The notes: generated by a model not told the origin, from the letters alone. 64,000 bases of DNA from Steroidobacteraceae bacterium (GCA_019187495.1 JABAQN010000011.1:54441-118440), one strand, 5' to 3'. Positions 21,041-31,362 are shown, numbered from the stretch's first letter. Made by a program: numbers and translations.

Positions 21041-22414
21041 TCAGCCGCCGCCGACGCCCTTGCCGAGCTGCTGCGTCAGGTAGCTCGCGGTCGACTGCAT
21101 CTGCGTCAGCAGCGAGTCGAGCGCGATGAATTGCCGGCGATAGCGGGCTTCGACCACGGCCATGCGCAGGTCGAGCGTTTCCGTCGCGGCCTTCGTGTCC
21201 TTGAGTCCGCGCTGCAGGACCGCATCGCGCGTGGCGAAGCTGCCGCCGGCGTCGAGCGCATCGTCGATCGCCGCATCGATCGAGGAGGCGATGCCGCCCT
21301 CGCCTGCGAAGAGCCGTGCGACTCCGCCGAGGTCGGCTGCGAGCGCGGCGCCCAGTTTGCTCTCGTCGATCTCGAGCGTGCCGTCGTTCTGCGTCGTGAT
21401 GCCGAGATCGACCAGCATCCGGTAGCCGGCGGGAAGGTCCGGCACGGACTGCGTCAGGAGTCCCCGCAGGCGCGACTCGATGCCGCGCAGCACGGCATCG
21501 CCGAGCAGCGGCCCCGCGACACCCGTCGCGGCGTCGTAGCTGCGCAGGCCCGCGAGTTTCGATGACAGCGTATTCCATTCGGTGACGAACTTGCGGATGC
21601 GCTCGAGGGTCGCATTCGTGTCGACCGTGACATCGAGCGTGGTCGGGGCGCCGGGCGATTCCGCTTTCAGCTGCAGCGTCACGCCGTCGATCGCGCCGTC
21701 GATCGCGTTGGTCGCCGAGGTCACGTCGAATCCGGCGATCCGCACGAGCGCATCCGCGGCGGGCCGCAGCGTCGTCCAGGTCGAGGCCGCCGGTGGCGCG
21801 TGCGCCAGCACCGCGAGGCCACCGTCGCCACCCGCCTGCGAAACCGTGATTTCATTGGCCGCCCCGGTACGCGCCGAGGTGAGCACGAGCCGCGCCCCAT
21901 CGTCCGCCGTGATCAGCGCGGCCTGGATGCCGGTGTTGCCGGCGGCCGCATTGATGGCGTCGCGGATACCCGCGAGCGTTGCGTGTTCGGCGTCGATCGC
22001 GACATCGAAGCTCTCGCCGGCGAGCGACAGGGTCAGTGTGCCGGTGCCGACCGTCGTCGTCGACCCGCCGGCGAAGGCCTGCGAGGCGAGCTGCTCGGCC
22101 TTCGCGATGCGCACGACCTCGACCGTGTAGCTCCCGGCCACCGCTGTGGCGCCGGCGCTCGCCGTAAAGAGGGCATCATTGCCGACTTTCGCCTGGCGCG
22201 GCTGCATGGTCGCGGCATTGCTGACCGGGTCGAGCGCCGTACGGAACGCCGACAGTGCGCCCTTGAGCGTCGCCATCGCGCTAACCTGGGCATTCAGCGT
22301 GCTCTCGCGGCGCGCGATCCGCTGCGCGGCGGGCGCGCGCTCGGCCGCCACCAGCTGGTTCACCAGCGAGTTGACATCGAGGCCGGAACCGAGGCCCGAG
22401 GCGGCAATGGCCAT
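21041..22414 (-). CDS. fliD: Flagellar filament cap protein FliD
   Basis: FliD is the secreted cap that folds flagellin subunits at the filament tip (457 aa). The N-terminus MAIAASGLGSGLDVNSLVNQL is diagnostic and is followed by a conserved coiled region. The C-terminus ends in a helical segment with LDSLLTQMQSTASYLTQQLG. The central surface domain is Ala/Thr/Asp-rich, as usual for exported filament proteins. It begins 2 bp after flaG. Confidence 0.96.
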   Translation of the reverse strand: MAIAASGLGSGLDVNSLVNQLVAAERAPAAQRIARRESTLNAQVSAMATLKGALSAFRTALDPVSNAATMQPRQAKVGNDALFTASAGATAVAGSYTVEVVRIAKAEQLASQAFAGGSTTTVGTGTLTLSLAGESFDVAIDAEHATLAGIRDAINAAAGNTGIQAALITADDGARLVLTSARTGAANEITVSQAGGDGGLAVLAHAPPAASTWTTLRPAADALVRIAGFDVTSATNAIDGAIDGVTLQLKAESPGAPTTLDVTVDTNATLERIRKFVTEWNTLSSKLAGLRSYDAATGVAGPLLGDAVLRGIESRLRGLLTQSVPDLPAGYRMLVDLGITTQNDGTLEIDESKLGAALAADLGGVARLFAGEGGIASSIDAAIDDALDAGGSFATRDAVLQRGLKDTKAATETLDLRMAVVEARYRRQFIALDSLLTQMQSTASYLTQQLGKGVGGG

Positions 22415-22416
22415 GA

Positions 22417-22635
22417 CTACTCCCCGGTCTCGTTCGCCGCGGGCGGCATTTGCCGCACGATGCGCCCGGTGGTCAGGTCGCGCACGGCCGCCACGATCGC
22501 GCCGGTCGCCGGATCCCGATGCAACTCGAGACGGCGGCTGACACCGCGCATGAACGAGTTGAGCGGCGCGACGGCCTTGCGCACGCGCGTGACGATCGTT
22601 CCACCCTCATCCATCGCTTGCGCATCGAACTTCAT
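22417..22635 (-). CDS. flaG: FlaG family flagellar protein
   Basis: This is a small protein of 72 aa between fliC and fliD. The central part, LNSFMRGVSRRLELHRDPATGAIVAAVRD, followed by TGRIVRQMPP, matches the FlaG family (FlaG ends with a VVRQIPP-like motif). FlaG proteins influence filament length in Pseudomonas and Vibrio. No promoter of its own was recognised, so it may rely on read-through from fliC past the hairpin at 22666-22699. Confidence 0.85.
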   Translation of the reverse strand: MKFDAQAMDEGGTIVTRVRKAVAPLNSFMRGVSRRLELHRDPATGAIVAAVRDLTTGRIVRQMPPAANETGE

Positions 22636-22665
22636 CGCGGCTCACTCGTGTTCGGGAAACGGATG

Positions 22666-22699
22666 CGGGAGACGGGACCGCCATCGGCCCCGCCTCCCG
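22666..22699 (-). terminator. Stem-loop after fliC
   Basis: CGGGAGACGGG pairs with CCCGCCTCCCG: 11 bp with one non-Watson-Crick position around a 12-nt loop, 25 bp after the fliC stop. No strong T-tract follows. It could end most fliC transcripts or protect their 3' end, separating abundant flagellin mRNA from flaG-fliD. Confidence 0.5.
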
Positions 22700-22724
22700 T
22701 GGTTGGCACGCGTTCGCGCCTGCT

Positions 22725-23906
22725 TCAACGCAGCAGCGAGAGCACGTTCTGCGGCACGGCGTTGGCCTGGGCGAGGATCGCCGTACCGGCCTGCTGCAGG
22801 ATCTGCGCGCGGGTCAGGGCCGCCGTCTCCGACGCGAAGTCCGCATCGAGGATGCGGCTGCGCGACGCGGACAGGTTCTCGACCGTCGCCTGGATGTTCG
22901 CCACCGTGTACTCGAGACGGTTCTGCTGGGCACCCAGGTTGGCGCGCTGTTCGCTGACGAAGTTGAGCGCACCCTCGACCGAGTCGAGCAGCGCACGCGC
23001 GTTCACGACCGTCTGCGCGCTGTCGAAGTCGGAGAGCGCGGTGTTGATCGCGGACAGGCCGCTCGTGGCGTTGATCCGCACGTCGACGAACGACAGCGAG
23101 ATGCGGTTGTCGGCCGAGCTGCTCGCACCGACCTGCACCACGGCCGACGACGCCGCACCGGTGACGACCGTCAGGGTATCGAGGTCGGTACCGACATCGG
23201 TACCTGCCTTGTCGGCCGCCGCGGAGACCGTGATCGACACGCCGAGGGAACTGAAATCGAGCGTGTAGCTCGAGCCGGCCGCAATGGTCACGCCCGAAAT
23301 GTCGAGCGCCTGCGCATTGCCGTTGCCGTCATCGAGCGTCACGACACCCGCGGCATTCGCCAGCGTGTAGGTCGTGCTGGCCGACGCGCCGGCGACGCTG
23401 ATGCCCGTGATCGCGGCATCGGCCGTGGTCGCGAGGTTCGTGCCGACCTGCGCGGTCGAAGCGGCATCGAGCGCCACCGCGAACGAGCCGTTCAGCAGCT
23501 TCTGGCCGTTGAACTCGGTGCGGCCCGCGATCGCGTTGATTTCGTCCTTCAGCTGCTGCATTTCGTTGTTGAGGAAGCTGCGCTCTGTGGCGCCGACCGT
23601 ATCGCTCGCGGCCTGCGTCGACAGCTCCTTCATGCGCTGCATCATGCTCTGGATCTGGTCCATCGCGCCTTCGCCGGTCTGGATCATCGAAATGCCGTCG
23701 TTGGCATTGCGCACGGCCTGGTTCAGGCTGCGGATCTGCGCCGACATGCGCTGCGAAATCGCGAGGCCCGCGGCGTCGTCCTTCGCGCTGTTGATGCGCA
23801 GGCCCGACGACAGGCGCTGCAGGGCGACGGCGAGCGAGCCGCTGGACGTCGTGAGGTTGCGCTGGGCATTCAGCGACATCACGTTCGTGTTGATTACCTG
23901 GGGCAT
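22725..23906 (-). CDS. fliC: Flagellin FliC
   Basis: FliC is the filament subunit (393 aa). The conserved D0/D1 termini are complete: N-terminal MPQVINTNVMSLNAQRNL and RLSSGLRINSAKDDAAGLAI, and C-terminal LDADFASETAALTRAQILQQ ending VPQNVLSLLR. The surface region, about residues 165-285, is Ala/Ser/Thr/Gly-rich and variable. A strong ribosome site, AGGAGA, lies 6 nt before the ATG. A sigma-28 promoter is present upstream. Only one flagellin gene is in the window. Confidence 0.97.
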   Translation of the reverse strand: MPQVINTNVMSLNAQRNLTTSSGSLAVALQRLSSGLRINSAKDDAAGLAISQRMSAQIRSLNQAVRNANDGISMIQTGEGAMDQIQSMMQRMKELSTQAASDTVGATERSFLNNEMQQLKDEINAIAGRTEFNGQKLLNGSFAVALDAASTAQVGTNLATTADAAITGISVAGASASTTYTLANAAGVVTLDDGNGNAQALDISGVTIAAGSSYTLDFSSLGVSITVSAAADKAGTDVGTDLDTLTVVTGAASSAVVQVGASSSADNRISLSFVDVRINATSGLSAINTALSDFDSAQTVVNARALLDSVEGALNFVSEQRANLGAQQNRLEYTVANIQATVENLSASRSRILDADFASETAALTRAQILQQAGTAILAQANAVPQNVLSLLR

Positions 23907-23973
23907 CGAAAGTCTCCTTGGCTAACTGGAATCCTGGTGAGCCGACGGCCTTGGCGGTCGCTCTACGGGCCCT

Positions 23974-24000
23974 GTATCGGTGCCTTGTCGTTCAACTTGA
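23974..24000 (-). promoter_or_regulatory. Sigma-28 (FliA) promoter of fliC
   Basis: The minus strand has TCAAGTT, a 12-nt spacer, then ACCGATAC, close to the FliA consensus TAAAGTTT-N11-GCCGATAA and to the Pseudomonas-type TCAAGTT variant. It ends 67 bp before the fliC start codon, giving a leader of about 60 nt. Confidence 0.82.
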
Positions 24001-24042
24001 GTGCGCCCGCGCGCGGATCACCGGACTGTGAACCACTTCACG

Positions 24043-25236
24043 TCAGAGATAATCGAACAGCGACAGCTGCGAATAGCGCACATAGGACTGCTGCGCGGCC
24101 TGCAGCGCCGTGTACTGGCGTGTCATCCGGCTGACGGCCTCCGCGTAATCCACGTCGCGCAGCTTGCCGACCTCGGTGTCGAGCTCGACTTCGAGGTCGG
24201 CGCGCGTAGCGGCCGCGGCGTCGAGCACGGCGAGCCGCGCGCCGACATCCGCGCGCACATCGAGGAAATGATCGCCCGCGGTCTCGAACTGGCGGATGGC
24301 GGCGGCCGCGGCCGCGTTCCACTGCATGCGTGCCGCGGGTGCATCGGTCGGGCTGCGCAGCGCCGCCACCGCATTCCCGAGCGTCGTGAAGATGTCCTCG
24401 GTGCCGGCGGCACGGACATCGAAGGCGTCACCCGCGACCGGCTGGCCGGACAGCACGATGCGCGCACCATTGAACTCGATCGCCCCGCTCCCGTCGTACG
24501 CGCCGCCCGCGATGAGCGTGGACGCGGCGTCGCGCACTTCCCAGGCAGCGCCGGAAGTGAAGACGATGCGGTAATCGCCCGGCACCCACGCGGCGGCATC
24601 GACCACCGAATCCGACGAAAGTGTTGCGCTGCCGGTGTTGGCGGGATCGGCGCCGACGACGAAAGTACCGTTACCCTCCGCGATCCGGCCGAACACGGCG
24701 CGGCCCGGGTGGCTATCCGCCACCGTCTGCGAAGGCCCCACCTGCTGCAGGCGCACGCCGTCGTCGCCCTGGTAGATGACCGAGGAGCCGCTGCGCACGA
24801 ACGGTTGCGACAACGTGCTGAAGCCGGCGAAGAGGTACTCGCCGCCGGCATCGCGCCGGTTCGCGATTCCCTCGAGTTCGGCGATGCGCGCCTCGACTTC
24901 CGAGGCGATCATCGCGCGCCCGCGATCGTCGACGGCGGCACTGTTGGCCTCGACCAAGAGCTCGCGGACTCGGTCGAGCACGTTGCCCGCGTCCGCGAGC
25001 GCCTGTTCCTCGAACTGCAGCCGGCTCTTCGCGATGTCGGCATTGCGGCCGAACTGCGCCGAATCGGCTCGTGTCTTCTCGAGGTCGAGGATGCGCACGG
25101 CCGCGACCGGATCGTCGGCCGGCGTGTTGACGCGCCGCCCGAGCGCGACCTGTTGCTGGATCTTCGCGAGCGTCGCCTGTTGCGTCATGATCGCATCGAC
25201 CATGCGCTCGTGTGCGCCGATGAAGGACACCCGCAT
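24043..25236 (-). CDS. flgL: Hook-filament junction protein FlgL
   Basis: FlgL is the second hook-filament junction protein (397 aa). The flagellin-like N-terminus includes MVDAIMTQQATLAKIQQQVA and GRRVNTPADDPVAAVRILDL. The C-terminus VSRMTRQYTALQAAQQSYVRYSQ precedes the final LSLFDYL. The large central Gly/Ala-rich region explains the length. It lies 2 bp downstream of flgK and ends the flg operon, 136 bp before fliC on the same strand. Confidence 0.95.
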   Translation of the reverse strand: MRVSFIGAHERMVDAIMTQQATLAKIQQQVALGRRVNTPADDPVAAVRILDLEKTRADSAQFGRNADIAKSRLQFEEQALADAGNVLDRVRELLVEANSAAVDDRGRAMIASEVEARIAELEGIANRRDAGGEYLFAGFSTLSQPFVRSGSSVIYQGDDGVRLQQVGPSQTVADSHPGRAVFGRIAEGNGTFVVGADPANTGSATLSSDSVVDAAAWVPGDYRIVFTSGAAWEVRDAASTLIAGGAYDGSGAIEFNGARIVLSGQPVAGDAFDVRAAGTEDIFTTLGNAVAALRSPTDAPAARMQWNAAAAAAIRQFETAGDHFLDVRADVGARLAVLDAAAATRADLEVELDTEVGKLRDVDYAEAVSRMTRQYTALQAAQQSYVRYSQLSLFDYL

Positions 25237-25238
25237 GG

Positions 25239-27128
25239 CTACCTCCTCGTCGCCGCGAGCAGCGATTCGAACACGCTGGACGCCGTCGAGATGAGTTGCG
25301 CGGCCGCCATGTACGCCTGTTGCATGCGCAGCATGTTGGCGGCCTCCTCGTCGAGATTGACGCCCGAGACCGAGTCCACCGCCGCCTTGTCCTGCGTGCG
25401 GATGACATCCTGGGCGTCGCGATTGACCTGCGCTTGCTGCGTCTCGACGCCCACCCGCGCGACGAGATTGCCGATCGCGCCGTGGACGGAAGTGGAGCCC
25501 CCGCCCAGCACCGGCGCATCGAGGCGCGCGAGCAGTGAGCGCATGTTGCCGTTGTCGCCGACGCCCGAGACATTTGCCGCGACATCGAAGCGATCGCCCA
25601 CCTGCGGCGAACCGGATATCTGCACCCGCCAGCCGTTCAGGTCGATGTCGGCGCCGCTCGTGTAGGGGTAGCTGCCGGCGCCGTTGACGGAGTAGGTACC
25701 CGGCGACGTGAACTCGATGGCGACGGCGCTTCGCAGCTGCGGGTTCGTCGAATCGAGCACGAATGGCGCGCTGATGGCGGCATCGCCGCGATTGGCGGCC
25801 GCGGCGGTCGTCGTGACCGGCCGTGCCGCGGCGATCGCCGCCGGATCCGGGATGGTCACTCGCAGGCCATCGACCGCGGCGCGAGTCGGCTGCAGCTGGA
25901 AGCGATCGCCGATCGCGGCCGCGCCTCCCACCACGATCGACAGGCCCTCGGCACGATACGGATCGGGCGCGGTGCCGCTGCCGGCCAGGGGCTTCGCGGC
26001 ACCGCTCGCGGCATCCCGCAGCGCCCAGCCGCCCGCGGTGAATTCGAGGAAGTAGTTGCCGCCCGTGAGCGCGGTTGTGTCGGCGCGCGTGACCGTGACC
26101 GTGGCGCCGCCTGTATTGGCGGTGGCCGGCAGCACGAGCGCATCGCCCGCCGCGAACAGGTCGCCGCCGAGCGCGCCGCGCAGGTCGACGCCCTTGTGAT
26201 GTTCGGCATTCAGCAGGTCCGTCGTGGCAACGGCGATGCGGCCGAGTTCATCCCTCACCGGATCGAGCATCTCGCGGCGAAAATCGAGCAGCCCGCCGAG
26301 CGTGCCGCCCGTGACCTGCGAGGTGATGTCGGTCGCACCGCTCGGCGTGCGCAGCGCCACACCGCGTCGTGCGCCATCGAAAGGATCGGTCGCCGTCACG
26401 AGCTGCGAGGCGACGCTGCCGACGACCAGCGGCTGGCCGGTGCCGACGAACACGTTCACGACGCCATTGCCCTGGGCCACGGCGTTCACGTCGACATGCG
26501 TCGACAATTCATCGATCAGCTTGTCGCGCTGGTCGAGGAGATCGTTCGGCGGCTGGCCCATGCGGCCCCACGCCTCGTCGATCTCGGCGTTCAGCCGCGC
26601 GATGCCCGCGCCGAGCGTGTTGATCGCGCGTGTCCCGGTTTCGATGCGCGCATTGGTGTCGGCGTCCAGGGCGCGCAGGCGCGAATCGTAGCCCTGCAGG
26701 CGCTGCACGAACACGTTCGCCTGCGACAGCAGGCTCTGGCGTGCCGGCGTGGAAGTGGGTGAATTCGCGACGCCCTGGAACGCCTGGGCAAGGTTCTGCA
26801 GGGTGGCCGACAGCCCGGTGGCGGAATCGCCCAGCAGATTGTCGACTCGTTCCGCCGAGGACGCGAAGGTGTCGAGCCTCGCGTGGCTGCTCTCGCTGCC
26901 TCGCAACTGCGCGATGAGGAAATCGTCATACACGCGCCGCACGGACACGACGTTCACGCCCGTGCCGACGTAGCCGTTGCCACAGGCCTGCGCCTGGCGC
27001 GTCGCGAGCTCGACACGCTGGCGGCTGTAGCCGTCGGTGGCCGCATTGGCGATGTTCTGGCTCGTCACGTCGAGCGCGCGCTGGAAGGCGCGCAGGCCCG
27101 AGACGGCTGTCGACAGGAGATCGGCCAT
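25239..27128 (-). CDS. flgK: Hook-filament junction protein FlgK
   Basis: FlgK (629 aa) is the first junction protein between hook and filament. The N-terminus MADLLSTAVSGLRAFQRALD, with NIANAATDGYSRQRVEL, is typical of the rod/hook family. The C-terminus GVNLDEEAANMLRMQQAYMAAAQLI is the matching helix. The central region is long and variable, with repeated beta-rich modules. It starts 3 bp after flgJ. Confidence 0.96.
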   Translation of the reverse strand: MADLLSTAVSGLRAFQRALDVTSQNIANAATDGYSRQRVELATRQAQACGNGYVGTGVNVVSVRRVYDDFLIAQLRGSESSHARLDTFASSAERVDNLLGDSATGLSATLQNLAQAFQGVANSPTSTPARQSLLSQANVFVQRLQGYDSRLRALDADTNARIETGTRAINTLGAGIARLNAEIDEAWGRMGQPPNDLLDQRDKLIDELSTHVDVNAVAQGNGVVNVFVGTGQPLVVGSVASQLVTATDPFDGARRGVALRTPSGATDITSQVTGGTLGGLLDFRREMLDPVRDELGRIAVATTDLLNAEHHKGVDLRGALGGDLFAAGDALVLPATANTGGATVTVTRADTTALTGGNYFLEFTAGGWALRDAASGAAKPLAGSGTAPDPYRAEGLSIVVGGAAAIGDRFQLQPTRAAVDGLRVTIPDPAAIAAARPVTTTAAAANRGDAAISAPFVLDSTNPQLRSAVAIEFTSPGTYSVNGAGSYPYTSGADIDLNGWRVQISGSPQVGDRFDVAANVSGVGDNGNMRSLLARLDAPVLGGGSTSVHGAIGNLVARVGVETQQAQVNRDAQDVIRTQDKAAVDSVSGVNLDEEAANMLRMQQAYMAAAQLISTASSVFESLLAATRR

Positions 27129-27131
27129 GGT

Positions 27132-28001
27132 CTATGTCTCCGCCCGATCGAACCGCTGCATCGGCGCGAGCGGCGAATCCTTGAGCGCACCCGGGGCCCG
27201 CAGCTGCGCGACCTGCTGTGCGACCGCCGCGAGCTTGTTGCCATATTCCGGGTCGGTCGCGTAGCCGGCTGCCTGCAGTGCGGCGCCGAACGCATGCACA
27301 TCGTTGCCGAGGCCCCGGGCCTGCGCGTAGCGCGGCGAACCGGCGAGCAGGCGCGTGTAGTCGCGCACGCTGTCCGCGGCCGAGCCATACGCGCGGAAGC
27401 GCGCCGCGCGCACGCTGCCCACCCCGTTCGAGAATTCCTGCGTCGGCGCCTCCACGGAATCGCCCCGCCAGCCGCCGCCCGCCTTGATGCCGAAAAGGTT
27501 GAAGCTGCTCGCGCCGGCCGCGTCACGCGGCAGGTGCCGCCCCCAGCCCGTCTCGAGTGCGGCCTGTGCGACGATCGCGTGCGGGTCGACACCGAGCGTC
27601 TGGCCGGCCGCCTGCGCATGCGGCCAGACCTGGTCGATGAACGCGCGCTGCGCCTCGGCGCCCGACGTGGCCGTCACCTGGCCCGCTGCCGGCGCCGCCG
27701 CCGCGCGTGAGCGGGTCAACTGCTCGACCAGCATGTCCGCGAGCCCGAGGCCCGTGCCCTTCGACAGCTCGACCGCGAGCTGATCGTCGTACAGGTCGCG
27801 ATAGAAGCCCTCGCCGTCGCTGCCCGTGAGCGCATCCCCGAAGCTCGCCTCGCGCATGCTCTTCAGCAGCATCCGGGTGAAGAGGCTCTCGAACTGCCGC
27901 GCCGCTTCGCGCAGCGCCCCGGGGGACTGCGTGCGCGCCTCCCGCCTGAGCGACGCGAGTGCGGCCGGATCGTTGACGTTGGTGAGCGCGGCGGAGGTCA
28001 T
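27132..28001 (-). CDS. flgJ: Rod cap and peptidoglycan hydrolase FlgJ
   Basis: FlgJ is a two-domain periplasmic protein of 289 aa. The N-terminal rod-cap domain spans about 20-100 (AARQFESLFTRMLLKSMREASFG seen in part). The C-terminal glucosaminidase/muramidase domain (GH73-like) begins near 118. Its likely catalytic acid is E150 in AQAALETGWGRHLP, followed by SSFNLFGIK. This is the full dual-function gammaproteobacterial form rather than the short rod-only form. Confidence 0.95.
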   Translation of the reverse strand: MTSAALTNVNDPAALASLRREARTQSPGALREAARQFESLFTRMLLKSMREASFGDALTGSDGEGFYRDLYDDQLAVELSKGTGLGLADMLVEQLTRSRAAAAPAAGQVTATSGAEAQRAFIDQVWPHAQAAGQTLGVDPHAIVAQAALETGWGRHLPRDAAGASSFNLFGIKAGGGWRGDSVEAPTQEFSNGVGSVRAARFRAYGSAADSVRDYTRLLAGSPRYAQARGLGNDVHAFGAALQAAGYATDPEYGNKLAAVAQQVAQLRAPGALKDSPLAPMQRFDRAET

Positions 28002-28002
28002 T

Positions 28003-29124
28003 TCAGATCACGATCAGTTCGGCGCGCAATGCGCCCGCCACCTGCAGTGCCTCGAGGATCGCGACGAGATCGCCCGGCGCGGCCCCGACCTGGTTGACCG
28101 CCTTGACGATCTCGTTCAGGTCGACGCCGTTGCCGAACACGAACATCCGCGCCTCGGGCTGATTGACTTCGACTTCGCTGCGCGGCACGGCCACGGTCTC
28201 GCCACGCCCGAACGGATTCGGCTGGCTCACGTCGACGCGCTCGGTGATCGTCACCGAGATCGAGCCGTGCGCCACGGCGGCCGGGCGCACCTGCACCCGA
28301 TTGCCGATCACGACCGTGCCGGTGCGCGAGTTCACGATCACCTTGGCCGGCGCTTCGCCCGGCTGCACTTCGATCTCCTCGAGCGTCGCGAGGTAGGCCG
28401 TGCGCTGTCCCGCCTCGAGCGGCGCGGCGACGCGCACCGACACCGCATCGAGCGCCTCGGCGGTGCCGGCGCCGAGCAGTCCGTTGATGCTCTCGGCCAG
28501 ATGCGCCGAGGTCGTGAAGTCCGGGGTATGCAGGTTCAGCATCAGGTACGGCTGGCCCGCGAACGCGGTGGTGACTTCGCGCTCGACGGTCGCGCCGTTC
28601 GGGATGCGCCCGCCGCTCGGGACATTCACCGCGATGCGCGAGCCGTCCTTGCCGGCGGCGCCGAAGCCGCTCACCACGAGGCTGCCCTGCGCGATCGCGT
28701 AGGTCTCGCCGTCGATGCCGCGCAGCGGCGTCATGATCAGGCTGCCGCCACGCAGGCTCCCCGCATTGCCGATCGAGGACACCGTGACATCGATGGTCTG
28801 GCCCGGCTTCGCGAACGGCGGCAGCTCGGCATGCACGGTCACCGCCGCGACGTTCTTCAGCTGCGGATTGGCATTCGCCGGGATCGTGACCCCGAATTTC
28901 GCGAGCATGTTCTTGATGCTCTGGATCGTGAACGGCGCCTGGCTCGTCTGGTCGCCGGTGCCGTCGAGGCCGACGACGAGGCCGTAACCGATCAACTGGT
29001 TCGTGCGCACGCCCGCCACCGACGCGAGATCCTTGATGCGCTCGGCGTAGCCCGCCGGCGCGGCAAGGCACGCGATGAGCGCCGCGAGCACGAGTGCGGC
29101 AGACGATCGGCGGGACGATGTCAT
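28003..29124 (-). CDS. flgI: Flagellar P-ring protein FlgI
   Basis: FlgI builds the peptidoglycan-layer ring around the rod. It is 373 aa with a signal peptide cleaved after about residue 27 ([20 protein letters not shown], then AAPAGYA). The mature protein begins [21 protein letters not shown], a family hallmark. The start at 29124 is chosen because GGAG lies 5 nt upstream. An in-frame ATG at 29136 shares its first base with the flgH stop codon (TGATG), but its spacing to a ribosome site is poorer. Confidence 0.95.
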   Translation of the reverse strand: MTSSRRSSAALVLAALIACLAAPAGYAERIKDLASVAGVRTNQLIGYGLVVGLDGTGDQTSQAPFTIQSIKNMLAKFGVTIPANANPQLKNVAAVTVHAELPPFAKPGQTIDVTVSSIGNAGSLRGGSLIMTPLRGIDGETYAIAQGSLVVSGFGAAGKDGSRIAVNVPSGGRIPNGATVEREVTTAFAGQPYLMLNLHTPDFTTSAHLAESINGLLGAGTAEALDAVSVRVAAPLEAGQRTAYLATLEEIEVQPGEAPAKVIVNSRTGTVVIGNRVQVRPAAVAHGSISVTITERVDVSQPNPFGRGETVAVPRSEVEVNQPEARMFVFGNGVDLNEIVKAVNQVGAAPGDLVAILEALQVAGALRAELIVI

Positions 29125-29135
29125 GGCGGCTCCCA

Positions 29136-29798
29136 TCAGAACGGCATCAGCGGCGAGTTGAAGAAGCGCGCGAACCAGCTCTGCGTGTTCGCGTCCGCGA
29201 GCGCGCCCCGGCCGCCGTAGCCGATGCGCGCGTCGGCGACCTTCCACGAGGCGATCGAATTGTCGGGTTCGATGTCGATCGGGCGCACGACACCCTCGAT
29301 GCGCACGAATTCGCTGCCCTGGTTCAGCGTCAGCCATTTCTGGCCGCGGATCACGAGATTGCCGTTCGGCAGGCGCTGCACGACGGTGGCCGTGATGTTG
29401 CCGCTCAGGCGATTGCTCTGCTCGCTGCTGCCGGCGCCGTCGAACTTGTTGTCGTTCTCGACGCCCATCGTCAGCACGTCGGTGCCGTTCACGGTCACGG
29501 GGCGCCCGGCGATGGTCGGCCCCGGCAGCGAGACCGACGTCGACTTCTGCGTCGAGGTGCTCGCCTTCTTCACGGCGTTCGTGTTCTCGGCGAGGCGCAC
29601 GATGACGATGTCGCCGACGCGCGCGGCGACCGGGTTCTCGAACAGCGCCACGTCACGGTGCGCCTGGTAGATGGCACCGGTGGCACTGTGCGTGACCGCC
29701 GTGTCGACGGGATACGGGTCGGGGCCGGGCACGATGTCGCGCCGGCCGGCGCAGCCGGCGACGAGCGCGCACGCGGTGACGAGAATGAGGCGGTTCAT
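29136..29798 (-). CDS. flgH: Flagellar L-ring lipoprotein FlgH
   Basis: FlgH is the outer-membrane ring lipoprotein (220 aa). The lipobox LVAGC, with lipidated Cys16, follows [11 protein letters not shown]. The mature protein has [41 protein letters not shown] and [14 protein letters not shown], all characteristic. The ATG is 5 nt after the flgG stop. The open frame continues upstream through flgG, but that part has no FlgH character. Confidence 0.96.
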   Translation of the reverse strand: MNRLILVTACALVAGCAGRRDIVPGPDPYPVDTAVTHSATGAIYQAHRDVALFENPVAARVGDIVIVRLAENTNAVKKASTSTQKSTSVSLPGPTIAGRPVTVNGTDVLTMGVENDNKFDGAGSSEQSNRLSGNITATVVQRLPNGNLVIRGQKWLTLNQGSEFVRIEGVVRPIDIEPDNSIASWKVADARIGYGGRGALADANTQSWFARFFNSPLMPF

Positions 29799-29803
29799 GG
29801 CGC

Positions 29804-30589
29804 TCACAGCTGGTTCGTGATGTATTCGAGCATCTGGTCGGTGGTCGAAATCGCCTTCGAGTTCATCTCGTAGGCGCGCTGCGTCTCGATCATCGTGACG
29901 AGCTCCTCGACCACGTTGACATTCGATCCCTCGAGCGAGCCCTGCACGAGCGTGCCGAGGCCGTTGAGGCCCGGCGTGCCGGTCTGCGCCGGGCCGCTCG
30001 CCGCCGACTCGAGCAGCAGGTTCTCGCCGCGGGGTTGCAGGCCCGCGGGATTGATGAAATCGACGAGCTGCAGCGAGCCGACCTGGACAGGCGCGGCCTG
30101 GCCGGGCAACTGCACGCTGACGACCCCATCCGTGCCGATCGACACGGATTGCGCACCGTCCGGGATCGTGATGCCGGGCTGCACGCGATAGCCGCTCGAG
30201 GTCACGAGCTCGCCCTGCGAATTGGTCTGCAGGCTGCCGTCGCGCGTATAGCCCATCGTGCCGTCCGGCAGTTCGATCTGCAGGAAGCCGCGGCCGCTGA
30301 TCGCGACATCGAGCGCGTTGCCGGTGTTCGTGAGGCCACCCTGCGTGTACATCTTCTCGGTCGCGACCACGCGCACGCCGGTACCGAGCGACAGGCCCGA
30401 GGGCGCCTCGGTGTCCTGCGAGGTGGCGGCGCCGACCTGGCGCACGTTCTGGTAGAGCAGGTCCTCGAACACGGCGCGGCCCTTCTTGAAGCCGGTCGTG
30501 CCGACGTTGGCGAGATTGTTCGAAGTCACGGCCATGCGCGTCTGCTGCGCATCGAGTCCGGTCTTGGCGGCCCACAGGGCGGTATTCAT
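29804..30589 (-). CDS. flgG: Flagellar distal rod protein FlgG
   Basis: FlgG is the distal rod protein (261 aa, standard length). [40 protein letters not shown] and the C-terminus [20 protein letters not shown], then [15 protein letters not shown], are all family signatures. It follows flgF by 26 bp and precedes flgH by 5 bp. Confidence 0.98.
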   Translation of the reverse strand: MNTALWAAKTGLDAQQTRMAVTSNNLANVGTTGFKKGRAVFEDLLYQNVRQVGAATSQDTEAPSGLSLGTGVRVVATEKMYTQGGLTNTGNALDVAISGRGFLQIELPDGTMGYTRDGSLQTNSQGELVTSSGYRVQPGITIPDGAQSVSIGTDGVVSVQLPGQAAPVQVGSLQLVDFINPAGLQPRGENLLLESAASGPAQTGTPGLNGLGTLVQGSLEGSNVNVVEELVTMIETQRAYEMNSKAISTTDQMLEYITNQL

Positions 30590-30615
30590 GTCGGTTCCTC
30601 AGTCAGTTCCGTGGA

Positions 30616-31356
30616 TCAGCGCGCGCGCAGCAGCTGCGCGGACGCCGCACCGTTTTCCTCGGCTGCGCGGATCGTCTTGACCTGCAGGTCGAAGCGCCGC
30701 GACAGCTCGATCATGTTGACCATCGCATCGGCCGCATTGACATTGCTCGTCTCGAGCGTGCCGGAGGCGATCTGCACGCCGGCATCGGCCGGCGCCTCCG
30801 TGCCGTCATCGGTTCGAAAGAGCCCGTCGCGGCCGCGCACGAGCGTGTCGGGCGGCGGGTTCACGAGCTTGATGCGCCCGACCCGCGCAGTGGTTTCGGG
30901 TCCCTGGCCGAGCGGCACGATCGAGACCGAACCGTCGCCGCCGATCAGCAGCGATGCGTGCGGCGGTATGACGAGCGGCCCGCTGTCGCCTTGCACGACG
31001 CGACCCGCGCCGTTGGTCACGAGGCCGTCGACGCCGATGTGCAGGTCGCCCGCGCGGGTATAGGCTTCGCGCCCCTGCGCATCCTGCACGGCGATCCAGC
31101 CGTCGCCGCGCACCGCGACGTCGAGGTCGCGGCCGGTCTCCCGCAGCGCGCCGCTCGTGGCATCCCAGCCCGGCGAGGACGCGGTCGCGTAGACACGGGA
31201 CTGGTAACCCGGGCCTTCCACCGCGCGCGCCTGGAAGGCGGCGAGATCGGCGCGAAAGCCGGTGGTGCTGGCGTTCGCGAGGTTGTGGTTGTTCGCCGCC
31301 TGCGCCTTCAGCGTTTCGCGGGCGCCCGACATCGCGACATAGAGAAAGCGGTCCAT
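30616..31356 (-). CDS. flgF: Flagellar proximal rod protein FlgF
   Basis: FlgF is a proximal rod subunit (246 aa). MDRFLYVAMSGARETLKAQA and NHNLANASTTGFRADLAAFQ mark the N-terminal rod domain. NAADAMVNMIELSRRFDLQVK, with TIRAAEENG, marks the C-terminal helix. It lies 6 bp after flgE and 26 bp before flgG. Confidence 0.97.
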   Translation of the reverse strand: MDRFLYVAMSGARETLKAQAANNHNLANASTTGFRADLAAFQARAVEGPGYQSRVYATASSPGWDATSGALRETGRDLDVAVRGDGWIAVQDAQGREAYTRAGDLHIGVDGLVTNGAGRVVQGDSGPLVIPPHASLLIGGDGSVSIVPLGQGPETTARVGRIKLVNPPPDTLVRGRDGLFRTDDGTEAPADAGVQIASGTLETSNVNAADAMVNMIELSRRFDLQVKTIRAAEENGAASAQLLRAR

Positions 31357-31362
31357 GGCCTA